64,000 nt of DNA from CAMLHP01 sp035712285 (GTDB lineage: Bacteria; Gemmatimonadota; Gemmatimonadetes; Gemmatimonadales; GWC2-71-9): NCBI GenBank assembly GCA_035712285.1, contig DASTBA010000101.1, positions 5,756 through 69,755 on the forward strand. Reading direction: 5' to 3'. A model generated the notes under the pieces. It searched no databases. It had not been told where the DNA came from and saw only the letters and a list, made by a program, of their open reading frames with translations. Every line of letters starts with the position of its first letter. Within the stretch, counting starts at the first letter, position 1. Below, piece by piece: positions 35,324 through 44,048 of the stretch. The position numbers and the translations under genes are program-made.

Positions 35324-36396
35324 TGAACGAACGCGAGGCGATGATCCGTGCTCTGAGCCTCGCGTGGCATGGCTGGGGACATGTGCCTCCGAACCCGATG
35401 GTCGGGGCGGTCATTCTCCGGGACGGCGAAATCGTCGGCGAGGGCTGGCATGCCGAATTCGGCGGCCTGCATGCGGAAACCGCGGCGCTCGCACGGGCCG
35501 GCTCGGCGGCTCGTGGTGGCACGCTGGTCGTGACGCTCGAGCCCTGCGTGCATCATGGCAAGCAGCCGCCCTGCGTGGATGCCATCCTCCACGCCGGGGT
35601 TTCCCGCGTGGTCTACGCCCTCAGCGACCCGAATCCGGCGGCCCGGGGCGGCGCGGCTGCGTTGCGTCAGGGCGGCGTGACGGTGGAGGGAGGCCTTCTG
35701 GCCGGCGCGGCGGCGCAGCAGAATGCCGCCTTCGTGCACCGGTTCCAGGTGACGGACCGACCCTGGGTGGCGCTCAAGCTCGCTACCAGCGTTGACAGCC
35801 GGGTTGCAGACCATCAGGGGCGGTCCCGCTGGATTTCGGGCGAGCCGGCCCGCGCGTGGGTGCAGTGGCTTCGCGCCGGGTTCGACGCCATCCTGGTCGG
35901 TGCCACGACCGTGGCCGAGGATGATCCGTCGCTCACGGTGCGCGGCCCGGTGACGCCGCGTGTCGCTCCCGTCCGCATCGTCCTGGACGGTGCGCTTTCG
36001 GTTTCGGCGGAGAGCCGCCTGGTGCGCGAGCCGGGGCCCGCCGTCATCGTGCTGACCGCACCGGAGTGCGCCGGCAGCGAGAAGGCGGCGGCCCTCCGGG
36101 CGGCCGGGGTGGAAGTGCTCGGGCACCAGAGCGTTGCCGCGGCGCTGAAGACGCTTCGCGCCCGGGGCATCGAGCGGCTGCTGGTCGAAGGTGGCGGACG
36201 GACGGCGTCCGCATTCGTGGAGGCCGGGTGCGTGGACCGGTTCTATCGGGTTGAGAGTCCGGTGTGGCTGGGGAGCGATGGGCGTGACGCCTTTCCCGGC
36301 GTCGCGTCGCGCAACCTGGGTGACGCGCCGCGGTGGGCCGTCCTGGAACGCCGGGCCCTGGGAAGCGACACACTCGTCGTGATGGAGCCGGCCTGA
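35323..36396 (+). CDS. ribD: Bifunctional diaminohydroxyphosphoribosylaminopyrimidine deaminase / 5-amino-6-(5-phosphoribosylamino)uracil reductase
   Basis: RibD catalyses the deamination and side-chain reduction after GTP cyclohydrolase II in riboflavin synthesis. The 357-residue product has an N-terminal deaminase with zinc motifs His50-Ala-Glu52 and Pro74-Cys75 to Cys84 (PCVHHGKQPPC). The C-terminal reductase (about 150-357) includes KLATSVDSRVA, SRWISG and a late L-L-V-E-G-G-G motif. The start shares one base with the purM stop and the end shares one with ribE, so it is tightly coupled. Confidence 0.95.
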   Translation: MNEREAMIRALSLAWHGWGHVPPNPMVGAVILRDGEIVGEGWHAEFGGLHAETAALARAGSAARGGTLVVTLEPCVHHGKQPPCVDAILHAGVSRVVYALSDPNPAARGGAAALRQGGVTVEGGLLAGAAAQQNAAFVHRFQVTDRPWVALKLATSVDSRVADHQGRSRWISGEPARAWVQWLRAGFDAILVGATTVAEDDPSLTVRGPVTPRVAPVRIVLDGALSVSAESRLVREPGPAVIVLTAPECAGSEKAAALRAAGVEVLGHQSVAAALKTLRARGIERLLVEGGGRTASAFVEAGCVDRFYRVESPVWLGSDGRDAFPGVASRNLGDAPRWAVLERRALGSDTLVVMEPA

Positions 36397-36998
36397 TGTT
36401 CACCGGCATCGTGACGGGCATCGGACGCATCGTGGCGAGTACTTCGCGGGCGGGCGGACGCGATCTCGTGATCGAGCACCCCTTCGGCGGGCTGCAACTG
36501 GGGGAGAGCATCGCGGTGGACGGCGTCTGCCTCACGGTCGAGGGCCAGGAACCAGGCCGCTTCCAGGCCCACGCGGTTGCCGCCACGCTGGCACGGACCC
36601 GCGTGGCGGACTATCTCCCGGAGACTCCGGTCAACCTGGAGCGCGCCCTCGAGGTGGGCGACCGGCTGGGTGGTCACCTGGTGCAGGGGCATGTGGACGG
36701 CATCGGACAGATCGCTGCCATCCGGCAGGATGGGGACGGGCAGCTGATGGAGATCGTGATGCCCGCCGGCGTGGCCGAGGCCACGGTGCCGCAGGGCTCC
36801 ATCACGGTGGATGGCGTGAGCCTCACGGTGAACGCGATCCTTCCGGGGAACACCGTCCGGGTGGCCCTCGTTCCCTATACCTTGCAGCATACGACCTTCG
36901 GCGGGCGGCGCACCGGCGACGCCGTGCATCTTGAGGCGGACACCATCGGCAAGTACGTGCGGGCACTGCTCGTGCCGCACGGGCGCGCACCGGCGTAA
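36396..36998 (+). CDS. ribE: Riboflavin synthase alpha subunit
   Basis: Riboflavin synthase dismutates two molecules of 6,7-dimethyl-8-ribityllumazine to riboflavin. The 200-residue protein starts with the invariant MFTGIV. It consists of two homologous lumazine-binding barrels, each with a G-E-S-I-x-V-D-G-V-C-L-T-V or Q-G-S-I-T-V-D-G-V-S-L-T-V motif. The second barrel begins near residue 98 (HLVQGHVDG). The gene is sometimes named ribC or ribB in other systems. Confidence 0.95.
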   Translation: MFTGIVTGIGRIVASTSRAGGRDLVIEHPFGGLQLGESIAVDGVCLTVEGQEPGRFQAHAVAATLARTRVADYLPETPVNLERALEVGDRLGGHLVQGHVDGIGQIAAIRQDGDGQLMEIVMPAGVAEATVPQGSITVDGVSLTVNAILPGNTVRVALVPYTLQHTTFGGRRTGDAVHLEADTIGKYVRALLVPHGRAPA

Positions 36999-37015
36999 TC
37001 CGGTCAGGGGCAGAC

Positions 37016-38221
37016 ATGGCATTCGGGACGGTGGAACGCGCCATCGACGATCTGCGGAACGGCCGCATGATCGTCGTCGTGGACGACGAGGACCGGGAGA
37101 ACGAAGGCGACCTCCTCTGCGCCGCGGAGCTGGTCACCCCCGAGCACATCAATTTCATGTCGCTGCACGGGCGCGGCCTCATCTGTCTTGCCCTCACGCC
37201 GGAGCGCTGCGACCAGCTCGGCATTCCGCAGCAGGTGGAGCGCAACACGGAGGAGCACGGCACCGCGTTCGCCGTGATGATCGACGCCGACCGCCGCTTC
37301 GGGGTCAGCACCGGGATCTCGGCCGGGGACCGCGCCACCACGATTCACGTGGCCATCAATCCCGCCACCCAGCCGACCGACCTGCGGCGCCCCGGGCACA
37401 TTCCGCCGCTCCGGGCGCGGCCCGGCGGCGTGCTGCAGCGCGTGGGGCATACCGAGGCGGCGGTGGATCTCGCCCGGCTCGCGGGCCTCTATCCGGCCGG
37501 CGTCATCTGCGAGATCCTGAACCCGGACGGCAGCATGGCCCGGCTGCCGGAGCTGCACCGCTTCGCGGAGGAGCACGGCCTCACGTTCGTGACGGTGGCG
37601 CAGCTGGTGGCCCACCGGCTTCAGACCGAGCGGCTGGTGCACCGGGTGGCGGAGGCGCGCCTCCCGACCGACTACGGCGAGTTCACCGTGATCGGGTACG
37701 CCAACGACGTGGACCAGGCGGAACATGTGGCCCTCGTGATGGGCGACGTGGCCGGCCAGCCCCGCATCCTGGTGCGCATGCACTCCAAGTGCCTGACGGG
37801 CGACGTCTTCCATTCCGCCCGCTGCGACTGCGGTTTCCAGCTGCACGCCGCGATGGAGCGGATCGCGGAGGAAGGCCGGGGGGTGATCGTGTACCTGGAC
37901 CAGGAAGGGCGGGGCATCGGCCTCCTCAACAAGCTCCGGGCCTATGCCCTGCAGGACTCAGGCGCCGACACCGTCACCGCGAACCAGCGGCTTGGCTTCG
38001 CGCCCGACCTCCGGAATTACGGCATCGGTGCGCAGATCCTCCGCGATCTCGGACTCTCGTCGATCCGCGTGATGACCAACAATCCCCGGAAGCTCGTCGG
38101 ACTGGACGGCTACGGACTCGAGATTGTCGAGCGGGTGCCGCTCATCGCCTCCCGCACCGACGAGAACCGGGATTACCTCCAGGCCAAGCGGGACAAGCTG
38201 GGCCACCTGCTCACCTTCTGA
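37016..38221 (+). CDS. ribBA: Bifunctional 3,4-dihydroxy-2-butanone-4-phosphate synthase / GTP cyclohydrolase II
   Basis: RibBA supplies both branches of riboflavin synthesis. The first 200 residues are DHBP synthase with DDEDRENEGDL (metal and substrate acidic cluster), S-x-G-I-S-A-x-D-R and GHTEAAVDLARLAG. The remainder is GTP cyclohydrolase II with zinc ligands Cys259, Cys270 and Cys272 (C-x10-C-x-C) and YLDQEGRGIGL. Both active sites look intact. A GGGGCAG ribosome-binding site stands in the 17-base gap after ribE. Length 401 is typical. Confidence 0.96.
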   Translation: MAFGTVERAIDDLRNGRMIVVVDDEDRENEGDLLCAAELVTPEHINFMSLHGRGLICLALTPERCDQLGIPQQVERNTEEHGTAFAVMIDADRRFGVSTGISAGDRATTIHVAINPATQPTDLRRPGHIPPLRARPGGVLQRVGHTEAAVDLARLAGLYPAGVICEILNPDGSMARLPELHRFAEEHGLTFVTVAQLVAHRLQTERLVHRVAEARLPTDYGEFTVIGYANDVDQAEHVALVMGDVAGQPRILVRMHSKCLTGDVFHSARCDCGFQLHAAMERIAEEGRGVIVYLDQEGRGIGLLNKLRAYALQDSGADTVTANQRLGFAPDLRNYGIGAQILRDLGLSSIRVMTNNPRKLVGLDGYGLEIVERVPLIASRTDENRDYLQAKRDKLGHLLTF

Positions 38222-38225
38222 CGCG

Positions 38226-38699
38226 ATGAACGAGATCCAGGGCCGCCTGCGGGCGGCGGGCCGCATGGCCATCATCGTGAGCCGCTACAACGAGCTGGTC
38301 ACCACACGCCTGCTCGAAGGGGCTCGCGCGGCCTGCGAGGCGGCCGGTGTGCAGCCGGGCCAGGTGGACATGGTCTGGGTGCCGGGCGCGTTCGAGCTGC
38401 CGGCCGTGGCCAGCGCGCTCGCGGCCAGCGGCCGCTACTCGTGTCTCGTGGCGCTCGGCGCTGTGATCCGCGGCGAGACGCCGCACTTCGATTTCGTGGC
38501 CGGCGAGGCGGCGCGCGGCCTCAACGCGGTGGCCGTCCGGCACGGGCTGCCGGTCGGATTCGGTGTGCTGACGGTGGATTCGCTCGAGCAGGCGATGGAC
38601 CGGGCTGGCGGGAGCGCCGGCAACAAGGGACGTGAGGCGGCCGAGGCCGCCATCATGGCGGCGGACGCGCTGGCGCAGCTTCGGTCGGGCCATGTCTGA
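38226..38699 (+). CDS. ribH: 6,7-dimethyl-8-ribityllumazine synthase
   Basis: RibH condenses the RibA/D product with dihydroxybutanone phosphate to form lumazine, usually as a 60-mer or pentamer. The 157 residues include SRYNELVTTRLLEGA near the N-terminus, VPGAFELP, and GAVIRGETPHFDFVAGE with the catalytic histidine. The ATG at 38226 is 4 bases after the ribBA stop, and the stop codon overlaps the nusB start. The four riboflavin genes are contiguous here in the order ribD-ribE-ribBA-ribH. Confidence 0.96.
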   Translation: MNEIQGRLRAAGRMAIIVSRYNELVTTRLLEGARAACEAAGVQPGQVDMVWVPGAFELPAVASALAASGRYSCLVALGAVIRGETPHFDFVAGEAARGLNAVAVRHGLPVGFGVLTVDSLEQAMDRAGGSAGNKGREAAEAAIMAADALAQLRSGHV

Positions 38700-39114
38700 T
38701 CATCGGCTGGACACGAAGGGGCGGGCCCGGGCGCTGCAGATGCTCTACGCCTGGGAGATCGATTCCCAGGTCCCGCTGGAGTATGTGACCCGGCGGGTGG
38801 CTCACCTGATCCGTCCGGACGCGGGCGTGACGTCACTGGCTGCGGCGCATGCCGGCCGGGTGGTCGCCAATGTCGGCACGCTCGACCGCCGTGCAGCGGC
38901 GGCAGCGGACAACTGGCGATGGGACCGGGTCGGCCTGATCGAGCGGAACATTCTCCGGCTTGCGATCCAGGAGCTGGAGGACGGCGGGACACCGCCCAAG
39001 GTCGTGATTGACGAGGCGATCCGCCTCGCGCGGTGGTTCGGCGGCACCCGCGCGCCCGCCTTCGTCAACGGGGTGCTGGACCGCGTGGCGCGGGATCTGG
39101 GCCGGCTGGACTGA
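38692..39114 (+). CDS. nusB: Transcription antitermination factor NusB
   Basis: NusB binds boxA RNA with NusE for antitermination of rRNA operons. The 140-residue all-helical protein has R-A-R-A-L-Q-M-L-Y-A-W-E near the N-terminus and IERNILRLAIQEL with VVIDEAIRLARWFGG in the second half. It ends in FVNGVLDRVARDL, the family terminus. The ATG overlaps ribH by 8 bases; the ribH-nusB order is common in bacteria. Confidence 0.94.
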   Translation: MSDHRLDTKGRARALQMLYAWEIDSQVPLEYVTRRVAHLIRPDAGVTSLAAAHAGRVVANVGTLDRRAAAAADNWRWDRVGLIERNILRLAIQELEDGGTPPKVVIDEAIRLARWFGGTRAPAFVNGVLDRVARDLGRLD

Positions 39115-39121
39115 GCCGCAC

Positions 39122-40243
39122 GTGAATATCCTGCTCGTCAACTGGCTGGACCGCACCAATCCGCAGGCCGGCGGCGCGGAGGTCCACGTGTTCGAGATCT
39201 TCCGGCGGCTGGTGGAGCGGGGCCACCGTGTGAGAATGGTCAGTTCCGGCTGGCCCGGGTGCGATCCGCACAGTGTCGTGCAGGGGCTCGAGGTGGAGCG
39301 GGTGGCCGGCCGCAACAGTTTTGCCTTGCACGGTCGCGGCGCGGTGCGCCGGGCCATCCGGCGGGACCGGCCAGATATCGTCGTGGAAGACATCAACAAG
39401 ATCCCGCTCTTCCTGCCGGGGCTCTCGACACTCCCATTCTGTGCCGTCGTGCCGCATCTCTTCGGGGAGACCGCATTCCAGGAGGCGCCCTGGCCGATGG
39501 CGGCGCTGGTGTGGTTGGCGGAGCGTCCGATCCCCCGCATGTACCGCCGAGCCGGCTTTCACGCGATCAGCGAAAGCACCCGCGACGACCTCGTCCGGCG
39601 GGGCGTCCCTGTGGATATGATCCGCGTGATTCATCCCGGCGTGGATGCCGCGCACTACGCGCCGGACCCCTCCATTCCGCGTTCCAACCCTCCCGCATTC
39701 CTTTATATCGGCCGGCTTAAACGCTACAAGGGCGTGGACTTGGTGGTTCGGGCCCTGGCGCTCGCGAGGCGCCAGCGCCCGGATCTGAGCCTGGATATTG
39801 CCGGCAATGGCGATGCCCGCGAGGCGCTGGAAGCGCTCGTGCGCGAGCTGGGCCAGGAGGCAGCGGTGCGGTTTCGCGGCTTCGTGACCGAGACGGAGAA
39901 GCTTCGGCTGTTGCGTTCGAGCTGGGCGAACATATTTCCTTCACCCAAGGAAGGGTGGGGGATCACGGTGGTCGAGGCCGCGGCCTGCGGCACGCCGTCC
40001 ATTGCCTCGGACAGTCCCGGGCTCCGCGATTCGGTGCGGGATGGCGTGTCGGGATGGCTGGTGCCGCACGGCGACGTCGAAGCCCTGGCCGACCGGATGC
40101 TCCGCCTGGTGGCCGATCCGCAGATGGTGGAGACGCTGGGCGGGGGTGGACGGCGCTTCGCGGAGCAGTTGACCTGGGACGCCGCCGCCCGCGCGACCGA
40201 GGAGCACCTGCACGAGATCATCAATCGCTCGGCAGCACGCTGA
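39122..40243 (+). CDS. Glycosyltransferase family 4 (GT-B fold)
   Basis: This is a retaining GT4-type glycosyltransferase of 373 residues, likely adding a sugar to a surface polymer or lipid. The N-terminal acceptor domain has QAGGAEVHVFE. The C-terminal donor domain has YIGRLKRYKGVDLVV and the E-x7-E motif region KEGWGITVVEAAACGTP, with PSIASDSPG behind it. The donor and acceptor cannot be assigned. It starts with a GTG 7 bases after nusB and seems functionally unrelated to its neighbours. Confidence 0.88.
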   Translation: MNILLVNWLDRTNPQAGGAEVHVFEIFRRLVERGHRVRMVSSGWPGCDPHSVVQGLEVERVAGRNSFALHGRGAVRRAIRRDRPDIVVEDINKIPLFLPGLSTLPFCAVVPHLFGETAFQEAPWPMAALVWLAERPIPRMYRRAGFHAISESTRDDLVRRGVPVDMIRVIHPGVDAAHYAPDPSIPRSNPPAFLYIGRLKRYKGVDLVVRALALARRQRPDLSLDIAGNGDAREALEALVRELGQEAAVRFRGFVTETEKLRLLRSSWANIFPSPKEGWGITVVEAAACGTPSIASDSPGLRDSVRDGVSGWLVPHGDVEALADRMLRLVADPQMVETLGGGGRRFAEQLTWDAAARATEEHLHEIINRSAAR

Positions 40244-40257
40244 GCAGGAGGCGATAG

Positions 40258-40572
40258 ATGGAAACGACGATCACGGCTCGCCACTGCGAGATCGGGCCGG
40301 CCCTCCGGGAGCGGGCATCGAGCATCACCGGGCGCCTCGGCACCGTGGCATCGCGCCCGATGGACGCCACGGTCGTGTTCGACCAGAACGGCCTCGCCTG
40401 CGTGGCCGAGATCCGGTTCCGCGTGGCGCGCGGTGACGTGCTCGTCGCGTCGGCGGAGGCCGCCGATCATCGCACGGCACTCGATCGCGCGGAGGAGAAG
40501 CTCCGCCGCCAGCTGGAGAAGACCGGCAGCCGCTACAAGGCGGGGCGCCATGCCGGGACTCCGGACGCATGA
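40258..40572 (+). CDS. hpf: Ribosome hibernation promoting factor, short form
   Basis: HPF/RaiA-family protein that binds the 30S decoding region in slow growth. At 104 residues it is the short form without the dimerising C-terminal domain of long HPF. The N-terminal T-I-T-A-R-H-C-E-I and the beta-alpha-beta-beta-beta-alpha pattern ending D-R-A-E-E-K-L-R-R-Q-L-x-K fit. A near-perfect AGGAGG ribosome-binding site precedes the ATG. The hpf-hprK-PTS arrangement resembles the hpf-ptsN-hprK-rapZ blocks of proteobacteria, but ptsN and rapZ are missing. Confidence 0.88.
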   Translation: METTITARHCEIGPALRERASSITGRLGTVASRPMDATVVFDQNGLACVAEIRFRVARGDVLVASAEAADHRTALDRAEEKLRRQLEKTGSRYKAGRHAGTPDA

Positions 40573-41534
40573 TGCTGACCCTCCGCGAGCTGCTGACGCG
40601 GCGGGGCGACCCGCTGCAGCTCGAGTCCCTCACCGGGGAGCTGGGGCTGGACCGGCCGCTCCCCGACGAGGAGATCTCGAGTCCGGGCCTGGCGCTCGCG
40701 GGCTACACGGCGCGCTTCACGGCGGGCCGGCTGCACGTGTTTGGCGAGACCGAGATCACCTACCTCGGCACGCTCACCCCGGAGGCGCGCCTCGCCGCCC
40801 TGGGTGCCTTCTTCAGCTTCGACCTCCCCTGCGTGTTCGTCACCAAGGGCCAGGCGGTGCCGGCCGAGATGCTGGCGCTGGCCACCGAGCGGAGCGTGCC
40901 GGTGCTCCGCTCGCGGCTCCGGACGGCGGAGTTCTACCGCCGCATCAAGCCGATCCTGGAAGAGGCGTTCGCCCCCAGCACCACGTTGCACGGCTCGCTG
41001 GCGGACGTGTACGGGGTCGGCCTGCTGTTCATCGGCCGTTCCGGCATCGGCAAGAGCGAGTGCGTCCTTGACCTGGTCGAGCGCGGCCACCGCCTGGTGG
41101 CGGACGACGTGGTGCAGGTCACCCGGCGCGGCGACTCGGTGCTGATCGGGCGGGGGCACGAACTCGCCGGCCATCACATGGAGATCCGCGGCATCGGCCT
41201 GATTGACATCCCGGCCCTGTTCGGGGTGCGCGCCGTGCGGCAGCAGAAGCGGATCGAGGTCGTGGTGCAGCTCGAGGACTGGGAAACGGCCCGGGACCAG
41301 GACCGCACCGGCCTCGCCCAGCAGAAGATGGACATCCTGGATGTCGAGATTCCCCGGGTGGTGGTGGCGCTCAATCCGGGCAAGAACATCACGGTCATCG
41401 CGGAGGTGGTGGCCATGATGCACCTGCTCCGCTACTCTGGTGTTGACGTCGCCGCGTCATTCAACGAACGGCTCATCCGCCGCATGAAGGAACAACGCGG
41501 CCTGCGCGAGTATCTGCAGCATGACTACGAATAA
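40569..41534 (+). CDS. hprK: HPr kinase/phosphorylase
   Basis: HprK phosphorylates and dephosphorylates the regulatory serine of HPr in response to metabolic state. The 321 residues include an N-terminal domain (about 1-130), the Walker A GRSGIGKS at 156-163 and the HprK-specific signature G-I-G-L-I-D-I-P-A-L-F-G with V-R-x-x-K-R. It overlaps hpf by 4 bases and the EIIA gene by 14. Its substrate serine is present in the HPr encoded five genes downstream (Ser45). Confidence 0.96.
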   Translation: MMLTLRELLTRRGDPLQLESLTGELGLDRPLPDEEISSPGLALAGYTARFTAGRLHVFGETEITYLGTLTPEARLAALGAFFSFDLPCVFVTKGQAVPAEMLALATERSVPVLRSRLRTAEFYRRIKPILEEAFAPSTTLHGSLADVYGVGLLFIGRSGIGKSECVLDLVERGHRLVADDVVQVTRRGDSVLIGRGHELAGHHMEIRGIGLIDIPALFGVRAVRQQKRIEVVVQLEDWETARDQDRTGLAQQKMDILDVEIPRVVVALNPGKNITVIAEVVAMMHLLRYSGVDVAASFNERLIRRMKEQRGLREYLQHDYE

Positions 41535-41901
41535 GCCGCTGCTGGGTGTGGTGGTGGGGCACGGATCGGTGGCCGCGGCGCTGGTGGACGCGGTCGGCCG
41601 GATCACCGGCGAGCAGGATGCCCTGGTGCCGGTCTCCAACACCGACTGCGACCGCGGGGCGCTCGAGGCCCGGGTGGAGGCCGCCGTGGGCGCGGGACCG
41701 GCCGTCGTGTTCGTGGACCTCGCGGCCGGCTCCTGCCTGCTGGCGACCCTTACCCGGCTCCGCGGTCGCGACGACGTCGAAGTCGTGACCGGGGTCAACC
41801 TCGCCATGCTGGTGGACTTCGTGTACCATCGCGCCCTGCCGGTCTCCGAGGCCGCCGCACGGGCCGCCGAGAGCGGCGTGCGGGCGATCAAGGTCCCCTA
41901 G
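41521..41901 (+). CDS. PTS EIIA component, mannose family
   Basis: This 126-residue single-domain EIIA-Man-type protein takes phosphate from HPr. The phospho-accepting histidine is His14 in VVVGHGSVA. The second conserved acidic block is FVDLAAGS, where typical members read D-L-F-G-G-T/S-P; this divergence suggests a regulatory or unusual version. VVTGVNLAMLVDF matches the family's V-x-x-G-V-N-L-P-M-L. The start lies 14 bases inside hprK, so translation is coupled. Confidence 0.85.
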   Translation: MTTNKPLLGVVVGHGSVAAALVDAVGRITGEQDALVPVSNTDCDRGALEARVEAAVGAGPAVVFVDLAAGSCLLATLTRLRGRDDVEVVTGVNLAMLVDFVYHRALPVSEAAARAAESGVRAIKVP

Positions 41902-42377
41902 TGCCGATCCTGCTCAACCGGGTGGACGACCGGCTCATTCACGGACAGGTGGTGATCGGCTGGGGGCGTCCCCTCGGCCTGCAGCGCATCATCCTCGTGG
42001 ACGACGCCGTCGCGGCCAATGACTGGGAGCAGGATCTCTATCGCATGGCGGTGACCTCCGGCATCGAGGTGCTGTTCGCCACCGTGGACCAGGCGTCGGC
42101 CCGGCTCGCCGAGTGGCAGGCCTCGCCGCTCCGCACGGTGGTGCTGACCGGGACCATCGACGCCATGGCCCGGCTGTACCGCGCCGACGGGGCCGTCATT
42201 CGCAAGATCAACCTGGGCGGGGTGCATCACCGGCCGGGGAGGCGTGAGCGCCTGCCGTATCTCTACCTCACGGACGAAGAGCTGGGGACACTGCGCGGCC
42301 TCGTGGCCGCGGGGGCGCAGGTGAGCGCGCAGGACGTGCCGACCGCCTCACCGGTCTCGCTGGAGGCCATCGCGTGA
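41901..42377 (+). CDS. PTS EIIB component, mannose/sorbose family
   Basis: EIIB of the mannose class phosphorylates the sugar during transport. The 158-residue product has the active-site histidine His14 in VDDRLIHGQVVIGW, the clear family signature, followed by the I-I-L-V-D-D strand. The GTG start shares one base with the EIIA stop. It is followed by EIIC with a 4-base overlap. Sugar specificity cannot be inferred from sequence. Confidence 0.9.
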   Translation: MPILLNRVDDRLIHGQVVIGWGRPLGLQRIILVDDAVAANDWEQDLYRMAVTSGIEVLFATVDQASARLAEWQASPLRTVVLTGTIDAMARLYRADGAVIRKINLGGVHHRPGRRERLPYLYLTDEELGTLRGLVAAGAQVSAQDVPTASPVSLEAIA

Positions 42378-43054
42378 CCTTCCCGCCCGAGGTCTGGCTC
42401 GCGCTGCTGCTCTGGGGCACCCTGGTCGCGCTGGATCTCGTCAGCGTGCCGCAGGCGATGATCGCTCGCCCGCTCGTCGCCGGCTCCATCGCCGGCTGGC
42501 TGGTGGGAGATTTCGTGGCGGGCTTCCGGGTCGCGGTGGTGATGGAACTGTTCGCGCTCGACGTGCTGCCGGTGGGCGCGGCCCGCTATCCCGACTACGG
42601 GCCGGCCACGGTCGGTGCGGTCGCGTTCATCGCTCATCGGGGGGCGTGGGAGGTCTCGCTGGGTGTGGCTGTGGCGCAGGCGCTCGCCGTGGCCTGGGTC
42701 GGCGGCTGGAGCCTCCGGATCCTGCGGCACCGGATCGCGCGTGCCATTGCCGGCCGCGCAGCGGCGCTGGATGCCGGCGACCCGGCCACCATCCGCCGGA
42801 TCCAGCTCGGCTCCATCGCGCGGGACGCGTGCAGGGGCCTGCTGCTCACGGTGCTGGCGCTGCTGCTGGCCTGGGTGGTTGCCCGCTGGGTACCGGTCGA
42901 TCCGGGGACCGGCGCACTGCTCAGCGTGATCGCCGTCGGCTCCGGTGTGGCGGCGATTCTGGGCGGTGCGTTGCGGAGCGCCGGCCGCGGCGCGCGGCTC
43001 CGGTGGCTCGTCGCCGGATGTGCCGTGGGCGCGCTGCTGGTGTGGGCCACATGA
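42374..43054 (+). CDS. PTS EIIC component, mannose/sorbose family
   Basis: EIIC is one of the two membrane subunits of a mannose-class PTS permease. The 226-residue product has about six to seven hydrophobic segments and the early ALDLVSVPQAMIARPLVAGSIAGWLVGD stretch (read here as two parts), typical of the sorbose-type IIC N-terminus. M-E-L-F-A-L-D-V-L-P-V-G follows. It is a little shorter than ManY. It pairs with the EIID gene directly downstream. Confidence 0.85.
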   Translation: MTFPPEVWLALLLWGTLVALDLVSVPQAMIARPLVAGSIAGWLVGDFVAGFRVAVVMELFALDVLPVGAARYPDYGPATVGAVAFIAHRGAWEVSLGVAVAQALAVAWVGGWSLRILRHRIARAIAGRAAALDAGDPATIRRIQLGSIARDACRGLLLTVLALLLAWVVARWVPVDPGTGALLSVIAVGSGVAAILGGALRSAGRGARLRWLVAGCAVGALLVWAT

Positions 43055-43785
43055 AGGGCGAGGGTGCGGCCCGGCGCCGTCTCTTCGCGGTGCAGGGGGC
43101 CTGGAACTACGAGCGCATGCTGGGGGTCGGCATGGGCTACGCGGCCCGCCCGCTGCTGGAGGATCTCCGGGGCGCCGATCCGGAACGGTTTGCCGAAGCC
43201 AGCGCACGGTCGGCCGAGTTCTTCAACTGCCATCCGTACCTGGCGGGCCTGGCGCTGGGTGCGACCGTGCGGGCCGAGTACGACCGGGTTCCCGGCGATC
43301 AGATCGCGCGCCTCCGGGCGGCACTCTGCAGCCCGCTCGGTGCGCTGGGAGATCAGCTGTTCTGGGCCGGAACCCTTCCCGCCATGCTCGGGGCTGCCCT
43401 TGCGGCCATCGCATTCGGCGCGCGCTGGTACGCCGTGGTGGCGTTCCTGGTGGTCTTCAACGCCGTCCGCCTGTACGTGGCGCGCTGGACCCTGGCCGCA
43501 GGCCTGCAGGCCGGAATGCGGGTCGGCAACGCGATCGGCGCGTCGCGATTGCCACGGCTGGTTGCGCTGGCGGGCCCGGCGGCGGGATTCGCGGTGGGCG
43601 TGGCCACGCCGCTGATCGGGCGCTGGCTGCTGTCGCCATTCGGATCACGGGCCGTGTTCGGCACCGTGCTGCTCGCCGCCGCGGGGCTGGCCGCCAGCCG
43701 GCTCGCCGGGCCCCGCTATTCCGCGCCGCGATTCACCCTGATCGCCATGGGAGGCGCTGTGCTGCTCCGATGGATATTGTCGTGA
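43051..43785 (+). CDS. PTS EIID component, mannose family
   Basis: EIID is the second membrane subunit of the mannose-class permease. The ATG at 43051 gives 244 residues. The N-terminus has Q-G-x-W-N-Y-E-R-M-x-G-x-G, and the FFNCHPYLAGLALG segment matches the F-N-T/C-x-P-x-x-x-x-x-x-x-G region of ManZ. SPLGALGDQLFW corresponds to the conserved GPLAG-x-GD-x-x-F/x-W block, and C-terminal hydrophobic helices follow. It overlaps EIIC by 4 bases, and its stop overlaps the HPr start. Confidence 0.87.
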   Translation: MKGEGAARRRLFAVQGAWNYERMLGVGMGYAARPLLEDLRGADPERFAEASARSAEFFNCHPYLAGLALGATVRAEYDRVPGDQIARLRAALCSPLGALGDQLFWAGTLPAMLGAALAAIAFGARWYAVVAFLVVFNAVRLYVARWTLAAGLQAGMRVGNAIGASRLPRLVALAGPAAGFAVGVATPLIGRWLLSPFGSRAVFGTVLLAAAGLAASRLAGPRYSAPRFTLIAMGGAVLLRWILS

Positions 43786-44048
43786 TGGAACGTGACGCCG
43801 TGATCGTGAACCCGCTGGGAATGCATGCCCGGCCGGCGGCGCAGATCGTGCGTGCAGCGGCCTCGTTTGCCGCGGATGTGCGCCTGGCGAAGGATGGCAC
43901 CGAGGTGAATGGCAAGAGCATCATGGGAGTCATGATGCTGGCGGCCGAGTGCGGCAGCACCGTGACGGTGCGCGCCGACGGCCCCGACGAGGCGGCGGCG
44001 GTGGCCGCCATCTGCGCACTCATTGCCGGGGGCTTTGGCGAGGCATGA
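43785..44048 (+). CDS. ptsH: Phosphocarrier protein HPr
   Basis: HPr relays phosphate from EI to EIIA. I chose the ATG at 43785, which shares a base with the EIID stop and gives 87 residues, the standard HPr size; an ATG at 43770 would add five residues. The phosphorylatable histidine is His14 in LGMHARPA, and the HprK target is Ser45 in GKSIMGVMML. Both sites are intact, so the protein can take part in transport and in serine-linked regulation. It overlaps ptsI by 4 bases. Confidence 0.94.
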   Translation: MERDAVIVNPLGMHARPAAQIVRAAASFAADVRLAKDGTEVNGKSIMGVMMLAAECGSTVTVRADGPDEAAAVAAICALIAGGFGEA